Assembly (NCBI RefSeq): GCF_030518795.1
Contig: NZ_CP130427.1
Location: 2,976,001 to 3,040,000 of the forward strand
Direction of reading: 5' to 3'
DNA: 64,000 nt
Origin: Micromonospora sp. NBRC 110009
GTDB lineage: Bacteria; Actinomycetota; Actinomycetes; Mycobacteriales; Micromonosporaceae
How positions within the stretch are numbered: the stretch's first letter is position 1; each line of letters begins with the position of its first letter. The notes beneath the pieces are model-generated. The model was not told where the DNA came from. It ran no database searches and saw only the letters and a program-made list of their open reading frames with translations. This document shows, one piece after another, positions 7,701 to 16,227 of the stretch. A program made the translations under genes and the position numbers.

Positions 7701-9821
7701 ATGAGCCAGGATCGGGTGGCCGTACGGGAGCGGGCCGAGGCGGTGCTGCGGCGGCTGGCGGGTGACCACGCCCGGCTCCGCGAGGACCAGTGGCGGGCCA
7801 TCGAGGCGCTGGTGGTGGACCGGCGCCGGGTGCTCTGCGTGCAGCGCACCGGGTGGGGCAAGTCGGCGGTCTACTTCGTCGCCACGGCGCTGCTGCGGGA
7901 GGGTGGGGAGCACGGGCCCACGGTGATCGTCTCGCCGCTGCTGGCGCTGATGCGTAACCAGGTCGAGTCGGCGGCCCGGGCCGGGATCCGGGCCCGCACC
8001 ATCAACTCGGCCAACCTGGACGAGTGGGACGAGATCACCGCCGAGATCCACGCGGGGGCGGTGGACGTGCTGCTGATCAGCCCGGAACGCCTCAACAACC
8101 CGGACTTCCGGGACGGCGTGCTGCCCAAGCTGGCCGCCACCACCGGGCTGCTGGTGGTGGACGAGGCGCACTGCGTCTCCGACTGGGGGCACGACTTCCG
8201 GCCGGACTACCGCCGGCTGCGTACCTTCCTCGGCAACCTGCCGGAGCGCACCCCGGTGCTGGCCACCACGGCCACCGCCAACGCCCGGGTGACCCAGGAC
8301 GTGGCCGAGCAGCTGGGCGATGCGCTGGTGCTGCGCGGCACCCTCGACCGGGAGTCGCTGCGGCTCGGCGTGCTCGACCTGCCCAGCCCGGCGCACCGGC
8401 TGGCCTGGCTGGCCGACCACCTGGACGCGCTCCCCGGCTCCGGGATCATCTACACGCTGACCGTGGCGGCGGCCGGCGAGACGGCGGAGCTCCTGCGCTC
8501 GCGGGGCTGGTCGGTGGCCGCGTACACCGGGCAGGCCGAGGACGCGGACCGGCGCGCGGCCGAGCAGGACCTGCTCGACAACAAGATCAAGGCGCTGGTC
8601 GCCACCAGCGCACTCGGCATGGGCTTCGACAAGCCCGACCTCGGCTTCGTGGTGCACCTCGGCGCACCACCGTCCCCGATCGCCTACTACCAGCAGGTCG
8701 GTCGTGCCGGCCGGGCCGTCGAGCACGCCGAGGTGCTGCTCCTGCCCGGCGTGGAGGACGCCGCGATCTGGCGCTACTTCGCCTCGCTCGCCTTCCCGCC
8801 GGAGGAGCAGGTCCGGGCGGTACTGGCCGCGCTGGACACCGAGCGGCCGATCTCCACCCAGGCCCTCGAACCGGTGGTCGACCTGCGCCGGGCTCGGCTG
8901 GAGCTGATGCTCAAGGTGCTCGACGTCGACGGCGCGGTCCGTCGGGTGCGCGGCGGGTGGCTCGCCACCGGCGAGCCCTGGGTCTACGACGAGGCCCGGT
9001 TGCGCCGCGTCGCCCAGGCGCGCACCGCCGAGCAGCAGGCCATGCGGGAGTACGCGGCCACGCCCGGCTGCCGGATGCGCTACCTGCGGGAGTGCCTGGA
9101 CGACGCCGGTGCCGGCGACTGCGGCCGCTGCGACACCTGCGCCGGCCCGCTGTTTACTCCCGAGGTCTCCGCCGCCGCGCTCACCGCCGCGCAGACCTTC
9201 CTCGGCCGCCCCGGCGTGGAGATCGCCCCGAAGAAGCTCTGGCCGACCGGCCTGGAGGCGGTCGGCGTACCCCTGAAGGGGCGCATCCCCCCGGCGGAGC
9301 AGGCGCTGCCCGGGCGGGCCGTGGGACGCCTCTCCGACCTGGGCTGGGGCGGGCGGCTGCGTGGCCTGGTCGGGCCGGACGCGGCGGACGGCCCGGTGCC
9401 CGACGACGTGGCGGCGGCGGTGGTCGAGGTGCTGAAGGCGTGGGCGCACGGCGACGATCCCTGGCCGCGCCGCCCGGTCGGCGTGGTCGCCGTCGGATCC
9501 CGCGCCCGTCCGGTGCTGGTCGGCTCGCTCGCCGAGCGGATCGCCGCGGTGGGCCGGCTGCCGCTGCTCGGCCGGGTCGTGCCGACCGGTCCGCCGGCGG
9601 GCGGCGGGCCGCGCGGCAACAGCGCCCAGCGGGTACGCGCCCTGCACGACGCCCTCACCGTGCCCGGTGACCTGGCCGACGCCCTGGCCGGGCTGGACGG
9701 ACCGGTGCTGCTCGTCGACGACCTGGTCGACTCGGGCTGGACGATGACCATGGTGGCGCGGCTGCTCCGCCGGGCCGGCGCCCCGAACGTGCTGCCCCTG
9801 GCCCTCGCCGTCGCCGGCTGA
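7701..9821 (+). CDS. recQ: RecQ-like ATP-dependent DNA helicase with phosphoribosyltransferase-like C-terminus
   Basis: A 706-residue SF2 helicase. Motif I is RTGWGKS (residues 49-55), motif II is VVDEAHCVSDWGHDFRP near 152, and motif VI is QQVGRAGRAVEHAE near 331. A Zn-binding Cys set lies near 456-482 (GCRMRYLRECLD, CGRCDTC), as in RecQ. There is no clear HRDC domain. Instead, residues about 590-700 contain VGVVAVGSRARP and LLVDDLVDSGWTM, a PRPP-loop-like pattern of type I phosphoribosyltransferases. The role is likely DNA repair and recombination. ATG at 7701 follows the SARP stop by 9 bases, so co-transcription is possible. Its stop lies inside the first unit of a 53-bp tandem repeat. Confidence 0.85.
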   Translation: MSQDRVAVRERAEAVLRRLAGDHARLREDQWRAIEALVVDRRRVLCVQRTGWGKSAVYFVATALLREGGEHGPTVIVSPLLALMRNQVESAARAGIRARTINSANLDEWDEITAEIHAGAVDVLLISPERLNNPDFRDGVLPKLAATTGLLVVDEAHCVSDWGHDFRPDYRRLRTFLGNLPERTPVLATTATANARVTQDVAEQLGDALVLRGTLDRESLRLGVLDLPSPAHRLAWLADHLDALPGSGIIYTLTVAAAGETAELLRSRGWSVAAYTGQAEDADRRAAEQDLLDNKIKALVATSALGMGFDKPDLGFVVHLGAPPSPIAYYQQVGRAGRAVEHAEVLLLPGVEDAAIWRYFASLAFPPEEQVRAVLAALDTERPISTQALEPVVDLRRARLELMLKVLDVDGAVRRVRGGWLATGEPWVYDEARLRRVAQARTAEQQAMREYAATPGCRMRYLRECLDDAGAGDCGRCDTCAGPLFTPEVSAAALTAAQTFLGRPGVEIAPKKLWPTGLEAVGVPLKGRIPPAEQALPGRAVGRLSDLGWGGRLRGLVGPDAADGPVPDDVAAAVVEVLKAWAHGDDPWPRRPVGVVAVGSRARPVLVGSLAERIAAVGRLPLLGRVVPTGPPAGGGPRGNSAQRVRALHDALTVPGDLADALAGLDGPVLLVDDLVDSGWTMTMVARLLRRAGAPNVLPLALAVAG

Positions 9822-9938
9822 AGTTGTCGTCGACGGCTTCAGGTCGCGGCGCGGCGTCAGACGCGCCGAGCTGAAGTTGTCGTCGACGGCTTCAGGTCGC
9901 GGCGCGGCGTCAGACGCGCCGAGCTGAAGTTGTCGTCG
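9818..9938. repeat. 53-bp tandem repeat, 2.3 copies, overlapping the recQ stop
   Basis: Unit 1 is 9818-9870 and unit 2 is 9871-9923; I see no difference between them. A third copy is truncated after 15 bases (9924-9938). Each unit has CTGAAG...CTTCAG and CGGCGCG...CGCGCCG inverted pairs, so it can fold into two adjacent stems. The TGA of recQ is within the first CTGAAG. It fills most of the gap before the copper-chaperone gene and may act as a terminator. Confidence 0.95.
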
Positions 9939-10037
9939 GGTGGCCGGGAAAAGTTCCCCGCCCGGCCGGAGTGCGAGCGCCGCCACCGTCACGGACCGTC
10001 CGCGGGCCGGCACTCCGGTCGCCGGTACCGTGGTGGC

Positions 10038-10268
10038 ATGACCGAGCAGCGATCCGTCGTCCAGACGTACGCCGTCACCGGGATGACCTGCGAGCACTGC
10101 GTGCGGGCGGTGACCGCCGAACTCTCCGCCCTGCCCGGCGTCGACGAGGTGCGGATCGACCTGGCCGCCGGCACGGCCACGGTGACCAGCAGCGAGGCGC
10201 TGCCGATCGAGTCCGTCCGGGCCGCCGTCGACGAGGCGGGCTACGAACTGGCGGGCGGCATTGCCTGA
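10038..10268 (+). CDS. copZ: Heavy-metal-associated domain protein, CopZ-like chaperone
   Basis: A 76-residue single HMA domain. GMTCEHCVRAV carries the CxxC pair at C18 and C21, followed by the beta-alpha-beta-beta-alpha-beta pattern (GVDEVRIDL, ESVRAAVDEAGYEL). It would carry Cu(I), or possibly another soft metal, in the cytoplasm to a partner ATPase or regulator; no copper ATPase is in this window. ATG at 10038 has no clear SD, but a TACCGT box 6 bases upstream suggests a leaderless mRNA. The end overlaps the next gene by 8 bases. Confidence 0.85.
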   Translation: MTEQRSVVQTYAVTGMTCEHCVRAVTAELSALPGVDEVRIDLAAGTATVTSSEALPIESVRAAVDEAGYELAGGIA

Positions 10269-11238
10269 GTCGCCGCCCGCCGTGGAGGTGTCCGCCGCCG
10301 CGGCGCCACCGGCCGGCCCGGCCGAGCCGGCCGGGGTGGATCAGAGCACGCTGCGGCTCGCTCTCGTGGTGGGCGGGCTGGTGCTCGCCGTGCTGCTCGG
10401 CTTCGGCCTGGGCCGGCTGAACCCGCCGCCCACCGCCGCCCCGGGCACCGCCCCGGTGACCGCCGGGCACACCCACGCCCCGGGCACCGGCGCGCACTCA
10501 CACGACGGGGCCGACGTCACCCAGGCGGGGGGCGCGGACGCGGCCGGCCTCTCGATCAGCTCGGGCGGTTACACGCTGGCCCCGTCGACCGTGGAGTTCC
10601 CGGTCGGCCGGGCCGGGGAGCTGCGGTTCCAGATCCGGGACGAGCAGCGGCGGCCGGTCACCCGCTTCGCCGTCGTGCACGACAAGCCGATGCACCTGAT
10701 CGTGGTGCGCCGCGACCTCACCGGCTTCCAGCACCTGCACCCGACCATGGCCGCCGACGGCACCTGGTCGGTGCCGCTGACCCTGCCGCAGGCCGGCGCG
10801 TGGCGGATGTACGCCGACTTCACCGCCGTGGCCGACGACGGCCGGCAGACCGCCGTCACGCTCGGCGCCGACCTGGCCGCGCCCGGCCCGTACGCGCCCC
10901 GGCCCCTGCCGGCGCCGGCCACCTCGACCACGGTCGACGGGTTCACCGTCGGCTACGAGGGCACGCCGAAGGCTGGGGAGACGGTGCCGGTGCGGTTCAC
11001 CGTCCGGACCGGTGGCGCGGCCGCCGCCCTGGAGCCCTATCTCGGCTCGTACGGCCACCTGGTCGCGCTGCGTGAGGGGGACCTCGGCTACCTGCACGTG
11101 CACCCGGGGCCGCAGGCCGAGCCGGGCAGCGTGACGTTCTGGATGACCGCGCCCGGGCCGGGTCGATACCGGATGTTCCTGGACTTCCAGGTGGGCGGCG
11201 TGGTGCGCACCGCCGCGTTCAGCCTGACGGTCGGGTGA
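10261..11238 (+). CDS. Membrane-anchored, His-rich protein next to the copper chaperone
   Basis: A 325-residue hypothetical protein. One membrane helix (LRLALVVGGLVLAVLLGFG, about residues 31-49) is followed by a His-rich stretch GHTHAPGTGAHSHDG. Two related extracytoplasmic modules follow, each ending in an aromatic beta pattern: HLHPTMAADGTWSVPLTL...YADF, then LHVHPGPQAEPGS...MFLDFQ. Paired H-x-H sites suggest metal binding. It overlaps copZ, so the two are translationally coupled and probably share a role in copper or other metal handling at the envelope. TTG at 10261 is the only start that keeps the overlap; GTG at 10282 is an alternative. No named family is certain. Confidence 0.65.
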   Translation: MPESPPAVEVSAAAAPPAGPAEPAGVDQSTLRLALVVGGLVLAVLLGFGLGRLNPPPTAAPGTAPVTAGHTHAPGTGAHSHDGADVTQAGGADAAGLSISSGGYTLAPSTVEFPVGRAGELRFQIRDEQRRPVTRFAVVHDKPMHLIVVRRDLTGFQHLHPTMAADGTWSVPLTLPQAGAWRMYADFTAVADDGRQTAVTLGADLAAPGPYAPRPLPAPATSTTVDGFTVGYEGTPKAGETVPVRFTVRTGGAAAALEPYLGSYGHLVALREGDLGYLHVHPGPQAEPGSVTFWMTAPGPGRYRMFLDFQVGGVVRTAAFSLTVG

Positions 11239-11242
11239 GCCG

Positions 11243-11659
11243 TCAGCCGGCCCGGCGGACCGGGCGGCGGGCCAGGTAGCGGAGCAGGTCGCGGATGTGG
11301 TGCTTCTCCTCCGCGGGCACACTCGGGTCGGCCAGCCGTTCCAGGATCACCCGGACGTCCGCCTCCACCGGGCCGTCCTCGCCGCGGCGGCGGGGGACCG
11401 GGCCGGCGTCGGGCAGCCCGAGCGCGCGGAACGCGGCCGCCACCGGCAGGTCGAGGGCCGCGCAGAAGCCGCGCACCTTGGCCAGCTCGGGGTAGTCCTG
11501 CCAGTCGCCGGCCAGCCAGCGGAACACGGTGGAGCGGCCCACGCCGGTGTGCGTGGCCAGGTCGGTCACCGTCCAGCCGCGTTCCTCGCGGGCATCGTCG
11601 ATTGCGCGCCGTACGAAGCGCGCGAAGGCCATCTGCGGCGAAACCTCTGCGGAACCCAT
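11243..11659 (-). CDS. XRE-family helix-turn-helix regulator
   Basis: A 138-residue probable DNA-binding protein. The HTH spans about residues 16-70: REERGWTVTDLATHTGVGRS then TVFRWLAGDWQDYPE, a Cro/C1-type helix set. The C-terminal part (DVRVILERLADPSVPAEEK, HHIRDLLRYLA) is helical and may dimerise. ATG at 11659 was chosen because homology begins soon after; an in-frame ATG at 11704 would add 15 basic residues. It converges on the His-rich gene with a 4-base gap and is divergent from the small membrane gene at 11831. A target near 11660-11830 is possible but unproven. Confidence 0.75.
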   Translation of the reverse strand: MGSAEVSPQMAFARFVRRAIDDAREERGWTVTDLATHTGVGRSTVFRWLAGDWQDYPELAKVRGFCAALDLPVAAAFRALGLPDAGPVPRRRGEDGPVEADVRVILERLADPSVPAEEKHHIRDLLRYLARRPVRRAG

Positions 11660-11830
11660 CCGTGGGGTCTTCCCTTTCCGCCGGAGCACCCGACTGTGCG
11701 CCATCGAGGGTAGTACGGCGGCACGCGGAAACAACTGACTGATCGGTCGGAAGGTCCCCTGGGCGGGACTCATTGATTGTCCATCATCAATTAGAGTGGG
11801 TGGACCGCCGTCGCAGCGCCGAGGAGCAGC

Positions 11831-12238
11831 ATGTCCGAGTCGAGCCGTCCGGTGTCGTACCGTCCCGGGCCGGTCAGCCTCTTCTTCGTGGCCAAGGCCG
11901 GTCTCTTCGCCCTGGTCGGCTGGAGCTGGCTGCTGGTGTTGGTGCTCACCGGCGAGCAGGCGACCGGGGCGCACGTGCTCGCGGCGGCCTGCTCCGTGAC
12001 CTTCACGCTGGTCGGGGTGGCGCTCGGCGTACGGGTGGCGCTGCAGCACAACGCCGCCGTCCGGCACGCGGAACTCAGGCGGCTGCTGGTCGACATCTCA
12101 TGGAACGCGTTCACGGCCGCCGGCAACGCCGGGCAGCCGGCCAAGGTGGTGCCGTTCCCGACCGCGTCGGGCGACGGCGAGCGCCTCGGCGACGGGGTGC
12201 CCGGCCACGACCGGCGGGACCGGCCCCGGCGCCGCTAG
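11831..12238 (+). CDS. Small two-helix membrane protein, unknown function
   Basis: 135 residues with two hydrophobic helices, AKAGLFALVGWSWLLVLVL and HVLAAACSVTFTLVGVALG, then a basic cytoplasmic tail (RHAELRRLLVDISWNAFTAA, ending RDRPRRR). No family is recognised. ATG at 11831 has GAGGAGCAGC upstream, a good SD. The stop TAG (12236-12238) and the stop of the opposing methyltransferase share one CTAG palindrome. Codon use is typical of the region. Confidence 0.7.
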   Translation: MSESSRPVSYRPGPVSLFFVAKAGLFALVGWSWLLVLVLTGEQATGAHVLAAACSVTFTLVGVALGVRVALQHNAAVRHAELRRLLVDISWNAFTAAGNAGQPAKVVPFPTASGDGERLGDGVPGHDRRDRPRRR

Positions 12239-13383
12239 TCCGCCGCGCCGAGCAGCGTCGACAGCCGGGGCGTGATGCCCCACTGGCCGACCAGCTCCCG
12301 ATATTCGGCGCGCTGGTCGTCGGTCGGCGCGCTCCCGGTCCGCCGGGCCCGGATCAGCAGGTTCCGCGGGGTGTGTCGCGAGTCGACGAACTCCACCACC
12401 TCGGCCCGATAGCCGTGCAGCCGGAGCAGGCCGGCCCGCAGCGCGTCGGTCAGCACGTCGGCGAACCGCTCGCGCAGGATCCCCTGCCGGGTGAGCAGCT
12501 CGTACGGCGCGGGCGTGGGCCGGGCCCGCAGTTGGGCCGCCAGGTCGTGGTGGCAGCACGGGGCGGCGAGCACCCACCGGGCTTCCCACCGGACGGCGCG
12601 GGCCAGCGCCTCGTCGGTCGCGGTGTCGCAGGCGTGCAGCGCCAGCACCAGGTCGGGGGCCGGCTCGACCACCGCGTCGGCGATGGTGCCGGCCACGAAG
12701 CGCACCCGGTCGGCCCAGCCCAGCCGCTCGGCCAGCGCGGTGTTGCGCTCGCGCTGGTCCTCCCGGACGTCCACCCCGACCAGCTCGACGTCCAACCCGC
12801 GTCGGGTGAGGAACCGGTACGCCGCGAAGGTCAGGTACGCGTTGCCGCAGCCCAGGTCGACCACGCGCAACGGCCCGGTCAGGTCCTCCGGCAGGGTGGC
12901 CGACAGCGCCCGCAGGAACGCGTCGACCTGGCGGCGCTTGGCCGCCGAGCCGCCGATCTCGGCGAAGAGCGGGTCGCCCGGGTCGAGCAGCCAGTCCTTG
13001 GCCCGGTCGTGCCCGCCCGGCTCCGGAGCGGGGCGGGTCGCCGCCGCCCGGTGCACCTGCGCCTCGCCGGACTTGGTCACCCGGAGCTGGAGCGTGGTGT
13101 CGGCCGTCTCCACATGCCAGTTGCCGAACGGCTCGGCGAGCAGCGCGTCGACCGCCGCCCCCGCCTCCGCGCCGGGCGCCACGTTCCGGGTGTACGGCCG
13201 GGCGCCGTCCGAGGTGGAGATCTGCAGCCGGGGGCCGGCCTTCAGGGTGACCGGGCGCAGCTCGGCCCGGACCACCGTGGGGCGCTGCCCGCGCTGCCGG
13301 CCGGCGGCGACCGCCCGGGTCAGGGCGGGGTCGAGCAGCAACGCCCGCACCTCGGTCAGCGCGGCGTCCAGGGGTTCCGGCAT
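12235..13383 (-). CDS. Class I SAM-dependent methyltransferase, Methyltransf_32-like
   Basis: 382 residues. An N-terminal domain of about 180 residues (QRPTVVRAELRPVTLKAGPR, LRVTKSGEAQVHRA) precedes a Rossmann methyltransferase. SAM motif I is VVDLGCGNAYLTFA near residue 195, with the acidic strand end LVGVDVRED. The motif LAAPCCHHDLAAQL resembles the CCHH element of PF13679 (Methyltransf_32), found in METTL25/GSTCD-type proteins; some relatives act on RNA or protein. The substrate is unknown. ATG at 13383 precedes the first conserved residues. It lies downstream of the helicase on the same strand, separated by a large hairpin. Confidence 0.75.
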   Translation of the reverse strand: MPEPLDAALTEVRALLLDPALTRAVAAGRQRGQRPTVVRAELRPVTLKAGPRLQISTSDGARPYTRNVAPGAEAGAAVDALLAEPFGNWHVETADTTLQLRVTKSGEAQVHRAAATRPAPEPGGHDRAKDWLLDPGDPLFAEIGGSAAKRRQVDAFLRALSATLPEDLTGPLRVVDLGCGNAYLTFAAYRFLTRRGLDVELVGVDVREDQRERNTALAERLGWADRVRFVAGTIADAVVEPAPDLVLALHACDTATDEALARAVRWEARWVLAAPCCHHDLAAQLRARPTPAPYELLTRQGILRERFADVLTDALRAGLLRLHGYRAEVVEFVDSRHTPRNLLIRARRTGSAPTDDQRAEYRELVGQWGITPRLSTLLGAAD

Positions 13384-13482
13384 CGCTCCATCATCCTTCC
13401 CGGCCTCCGGCTCCGGGCCGGGCCGGCCGTGCGTGTCTGGGCCGTGCGCCCCGCCGGGCGCGGTCCCCGAGTGCCTGTGGCC

Positions 13483-13551
13483 CCCTTTGCTCTGCTGCCG
13501 CGGACGCAACAGCGGGAGGCCGTGTTGCGTGTGCGGCAGCAGAGCAAAGGG
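13483..13551. terminator. Large two-stage hairpin between helicase and methyltransferase
   Basis: The 19-base arms CCCTTTGCTCTGCTGCCGC (13483-13501) and 13533-13551 are perfectly complementary. A second pair, ACGCAACA (13504-13511) with TGTTGCGT (13524-13531), extends the stem inward. It lies 66 bases past the helicase stop on the minus strand and can terminate that transcript. Its length and composition suggest a mobile-type intergenic palindrome. Confidence 0.8.
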
Positions 13552-13616
13552 AGTCGGGGAGAGACGACATCCCCCGCGCCGTCGGCGGCACGGGGGATGT
13601 CACGGGTCTCGCAGGG

Positions 13617-15260
13617 TCAGTCGGCGGTCGCCTCGGCCGGCGTACCGGTGCCCGAACCACCGCCACCGCGACGGCGCCGGCGGCGGCGCGGCTTGGGCGC
13701 CGACTCGCCGTCGGCGGCCGCGACGGCCGGCTCCGCGCCACCCGCGGTGGAGATCGCCGCGGTCGGCTCGGCGGCGACCACCTCGCCGGCCCGGCGGCGC
13801 CGGCGGTGGCGCGGAGTACGGGTGCCTTCCTCGGCGGACGCCTCGGTGGCCTCGCCCTCGGGCGCCGCGCCGGTGTCGCCCCCGCGACCATGGCGGCGCT
13901 CCCGGCCCCGGCCTTCGCCGCGCCGCGAGCCGCGCTCGCCGCGCCGCGACCGGCCACCGCCCAGGTCCTCCTCGACCTCGGCCGACAGGCCGGCGCGGGT
14001 GCGCTCGGCGGTCGGCAGCGTGCCGCTGATGTCCCGGGAGATGTCCAGGTCGGTGTAGAGGTGCGGGGAGGTGTGGTAGGTCTCCGGCGGCTCCGGCATG
14101 TCGAGCCCGAGGGTCTTGTCGATGATCCGCCAGCGGGGCATGTCGTCCCAGTCGACGAAGGTCACCGCGACACCGGACGCCCCGGCTCGGCCGGTGCGGC
14201 CGATCCGGTGGGTGTAGGTGTCCTGGTCCTCGGGGCAGTCGTAGTTGATGACGTGGGTGACGCCGGTGACGTCGAGCCCGCGGGCCGCCACGTCGGTGGC
14301 GACCAGGATGTCGATCTTGCCCGCCCGGAACGCCCGCAGCGCCCGCTCGCGCGCCCCCTGGCCCAGGTCGCCGTGGACGGCGGCGACCGCGAAACCGCGG
14401 AAGTCGAGGTCCTCGGCCACCCGGTCGGCGGCCCGCTTGGTGCGGGTGAAGATCATGGTCAGCCCGCGGCCCTCCGCTTGGAGGATGCGCGCCACGATCT
14501 CGACCTTGTTCATCGAGTGGGTGCGGTAGACCAGCTGCTGCGTCTGCGGCGACGGGCCCGTCTCGGCGGTGTGCCCGGCGTGGATGGTCACCGGCCGGCG
14601 CAGGAAGCGCCGGGAGAGCGCGACGATCGGGTCCGGCATGGTGGCCGAGAAGAGCATGGTCTGCCGGTCCTCCGGCAGCATCGCCAGGATCTTCTCGACG
14701 TCGTCCAGGAAGCCCAGGTCGAGCATCCGGTCGGCCTCGTCGAGCACCAGCGCGTGCACCCGGTCGAGCCGGAGGTGCTTCTGCTTGGCCAGGTCCAGCA
14801 GCCGGCCGGGAGTGCCGACCAGGATCTCGACGCCCTTGCGCAGCGCGTCGATCTGCGGCTCGTACGCGACGCCGCCGTAGATCGGCAGCACCCGGACGCC
14901 CCGGGTGCGACCCGCGGCGTCGAGGTCCTTGGCGACCTGGAGGCCCAGCTCGCGGGTGGGGACGACGACCAGCGCCTGCGGCACGCCGTCGCCGCCCTCG
15001 GCGGGGGCGAAGACGCGCTCCAGCAGCGGGATGCCGAAGCCGAGGGTCTTGCCGGTGCCGGTCGGCGCCTGGCCGATCAGGTCGACGCCGCGCAGCCCGA
15101 TCGGCAGCGCGTACTCCTGGATGGCGAAGGCGCGGGTGATGCCGGCGGCGGCCAGGGCCTCGACGGTCTCCTGGCGGGCGCCGAGCTCGGCGAACGTGGG
15201 AGCCTCCGGACGGACCGGAGCGGTGGGGGCCAGTACCTGGCCTTGAGTCTGCTCGCTCAT
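13617..15260 (-). CDS. DEAD-box RNA helicase, RhlE-like
   Basis: A 547-residue SF2 helicase. Q motif region FAIQEYALP, Walker A APTGTGKT, motif II VLDEADRMLDLGF, SAT in motif III, and motif VI HRIGRTGRAG are all intact. After about residue 430 comes a basic Arg/Gly tail (GGGRSRRGERGSRRGEGRG and a later RRRRRR-type patch) of the kind that binds RNA non-specifically. It probably acts in RNA remodelling or decay. ATG at 15260 is the N-terminus by homology. The divergent ferritin-like gene and its neighbours match the M. tuberculosis rhlE (Rv3211) surroundings. Confidence 0.85.
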   Translation of the reverse strand: MSEQTQGQVLAPTAPVRPEAPTFAELGARQETVEALAAAGITRAFAIQEYALPIGLRGVDLIGQAPTGTGKTLGFGIPLLERVFAPAEGGDGVPQALVVVPTRELGLQVAKDLDAAGRTRGVRVLPIYGGVAYEPQIDALRKGVEILVGTPGRLLDLAKQKHLRLDRVHALVLDEADRMLDLGFLDDVEKILAMLPEDRQTMLFSATMPDPIVALSRRFLRRPVTIHAGHTAETGPSPQTQQLVYRTHSMNKVEIVARILQAEGRGLTMIFTRTKRAADRVAEDLDFRGFAVAAVHGDLGQGARERALRAFRAGKIDILVATDVAARGLDVTGVTHVINYDCPEDQDTYTHRIGRTGRAGASGVAVTFVDWDDMPRWRIIDKTLGLDMPEPPETYHTSPHLYTDLDISRDISGTLPTAERTRAGLSAEVEEDLGGGRSRRGERGSRRGEGRGRERRHGRGGDTGAAPEGEATEASAEEGTRTPRHRRRRRAGEVVAAEPTAAISTAGGAEPAVAAADGESAPKPRRRRRRRGGGGSGTGTPAEATAD

Positions 15261-15509
15261 ATGGATTTGGGGGTGCCCTCTCGTGGTACGCCCCTCATGT
15301 CCTCAGGGCGCGGTCGGTATGGCGCGGGCCACACGGTCGGGGGCGATACGCCGAGCCGGACCGGGCCGCACGCGCGCCGGGGATCCGGCGGTGACCAGCT
15401 CCGCTGGCCGCATCGGTGCCCACGGCAACTGTCTCATCCTACCTGAACCACCCCTGGGGAGTTCTCATTCCGGGTGACCGCCCGACGTCCGGGGGTGATT
15501 GGTGTGACC

Positions 15510-15538
15510 TGGACCACAGATCATCCGGACGGTAGCCT
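15510..15538 (+). promoter_or_regulatory. Candidate promoter for the ferritin-like gene, leaderless
   Basis: TGGACC (15510-15515) and TAGCCT (15533-15538) are 17 bases apart. The GTG start is 6 bases after the -10 box, so transcription would begin at or next to the start codon. The rest of the 284-base gap (15261-15544) between the divergent helicase and this gene shows no coding potential that I trust. Confidence 0.5.
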
Positions 15539-15544
15539 GCCCTG

Positions 15545-16183
15545 GTGTCCGCCCCCGACCCCGCCGTGGCCGACCTGCTCGGCCTCGTGGCGTACGGCGA
15601 GCTGCTCGCCTTCGACCGGCTTGCCGCCGACGCCCGCCTCGCCCCCGACCTGCGGCGCCGCGCGGCGCTCTGCGAGATGGCCGCCGCCGAGATCGCGCAC
15701 TACCGGTGGATCGCCGACCGGATCACCGCCCTCGGCGCGACACCCGACGAGGCCATGACCCCGTACGCGGAGGCGCTCGAGGCGTACCACGACTCGACCG
15801 AGCCGAAGGACTGGCTGGAGGCGGTGACCAAGGCGTACGTGGGGGACGCGATCACCGACGACTTCCTTCGGGAGATCGCCGACGGGCTGGACGGGCCCGA
15901 CCGTCAGCTCATCCTCGACGTCCTGCACGACTCGCGGTACGCCGGGTTCGCCGCCGCCGAGATCCGGGCGGCCATCGAGGCCGACCCCCGGGTGGCCAAC
16001 CGGCTCTCCATGTGGGCCCGACGGCTGCTCGGTGAGGCGCTCTCGCAGGCCGGGCGGGTGGCCGCCGCCGACCGGGGCGCGCTCACCGCGCTGATCGCCC
16101 GCCGGGCCGACGTGTCGGCGCTGTTCCGCCGGCTGACCGACGCACACACCGCCCGGATGACCGCGGCGGGGCTGAACAACTGA
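15545..16183 (+). CDS. Ferritin-like fold protein, MiaE-like
   Basis: 212 residues, nearly all helical. Glu/His pairs fit a diiron four-helix bundle: LVAYGELLAFDRL, EMAAAEIAHYRWI (E-x-x-H), then later helices with AYVGDAITDDFLREIA and SRYAGFAAAEIRAA. Such proteins are annotated in actinobacteria as ferritin-like or tRNA-hydroxylase-like (MiaE); the reaction is not established. It is probably the Rv3210c counterpart. GTG at 15545 is used because it sits 6 bases after a TAGCCT box and no SD is visible. It converges on DUF3107 across a hairpin. Confidence 0.75.
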   Translation: MSAPDPAVADLLGLVAYGELLAFDRLAADARLAPDLRRRAALCEMAAAEIAHYRWIADRITALGATPDEAMTPYAEALEAYHDSTEPKDWLEAVTKAYVGDAITDDFLREIADGLDGPDRQLILDVLHDSRYAGFAAAEIRAAIEADPRVANRLSMWARRLLGEALSQAGRVAAADRGALTALIARRADVSALFRRLTDAHTARMTAAGLNN

Positions 16184-16186
16184 GGT

Positions 16187-16213
16187 GCCGTGGCGGGTGC
16201 CCCCCGCCACGGC
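16187..16213. terminator. Bidirectional hairpin terminator
   Basis: GCCGTGGCGGG (16187-16197) pairs perfectly with CCCGCCACGGC (16203-16213) around a 5-base loop. It lies between the stops of the ferritin-like gene and the convergent DUF3107 gene. No U-tract follows, as is common in actinobacteria. Confidence 0.8.
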
Positions 16214-16227
16214 GACCCGGCAGGGAA

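Noticed and set aside
9818..9938. CRISPR array
   Set aside because: The units are head to tail with no spacers, and no cas genes are present.
7419..10097. 892-codon open frame on the minus strand over recQ
   Set aside because: It is antisense to recQ, rich in His/Gln/Gly/Arg as expected for shadow frames in high-GC DNA, and has no motif.
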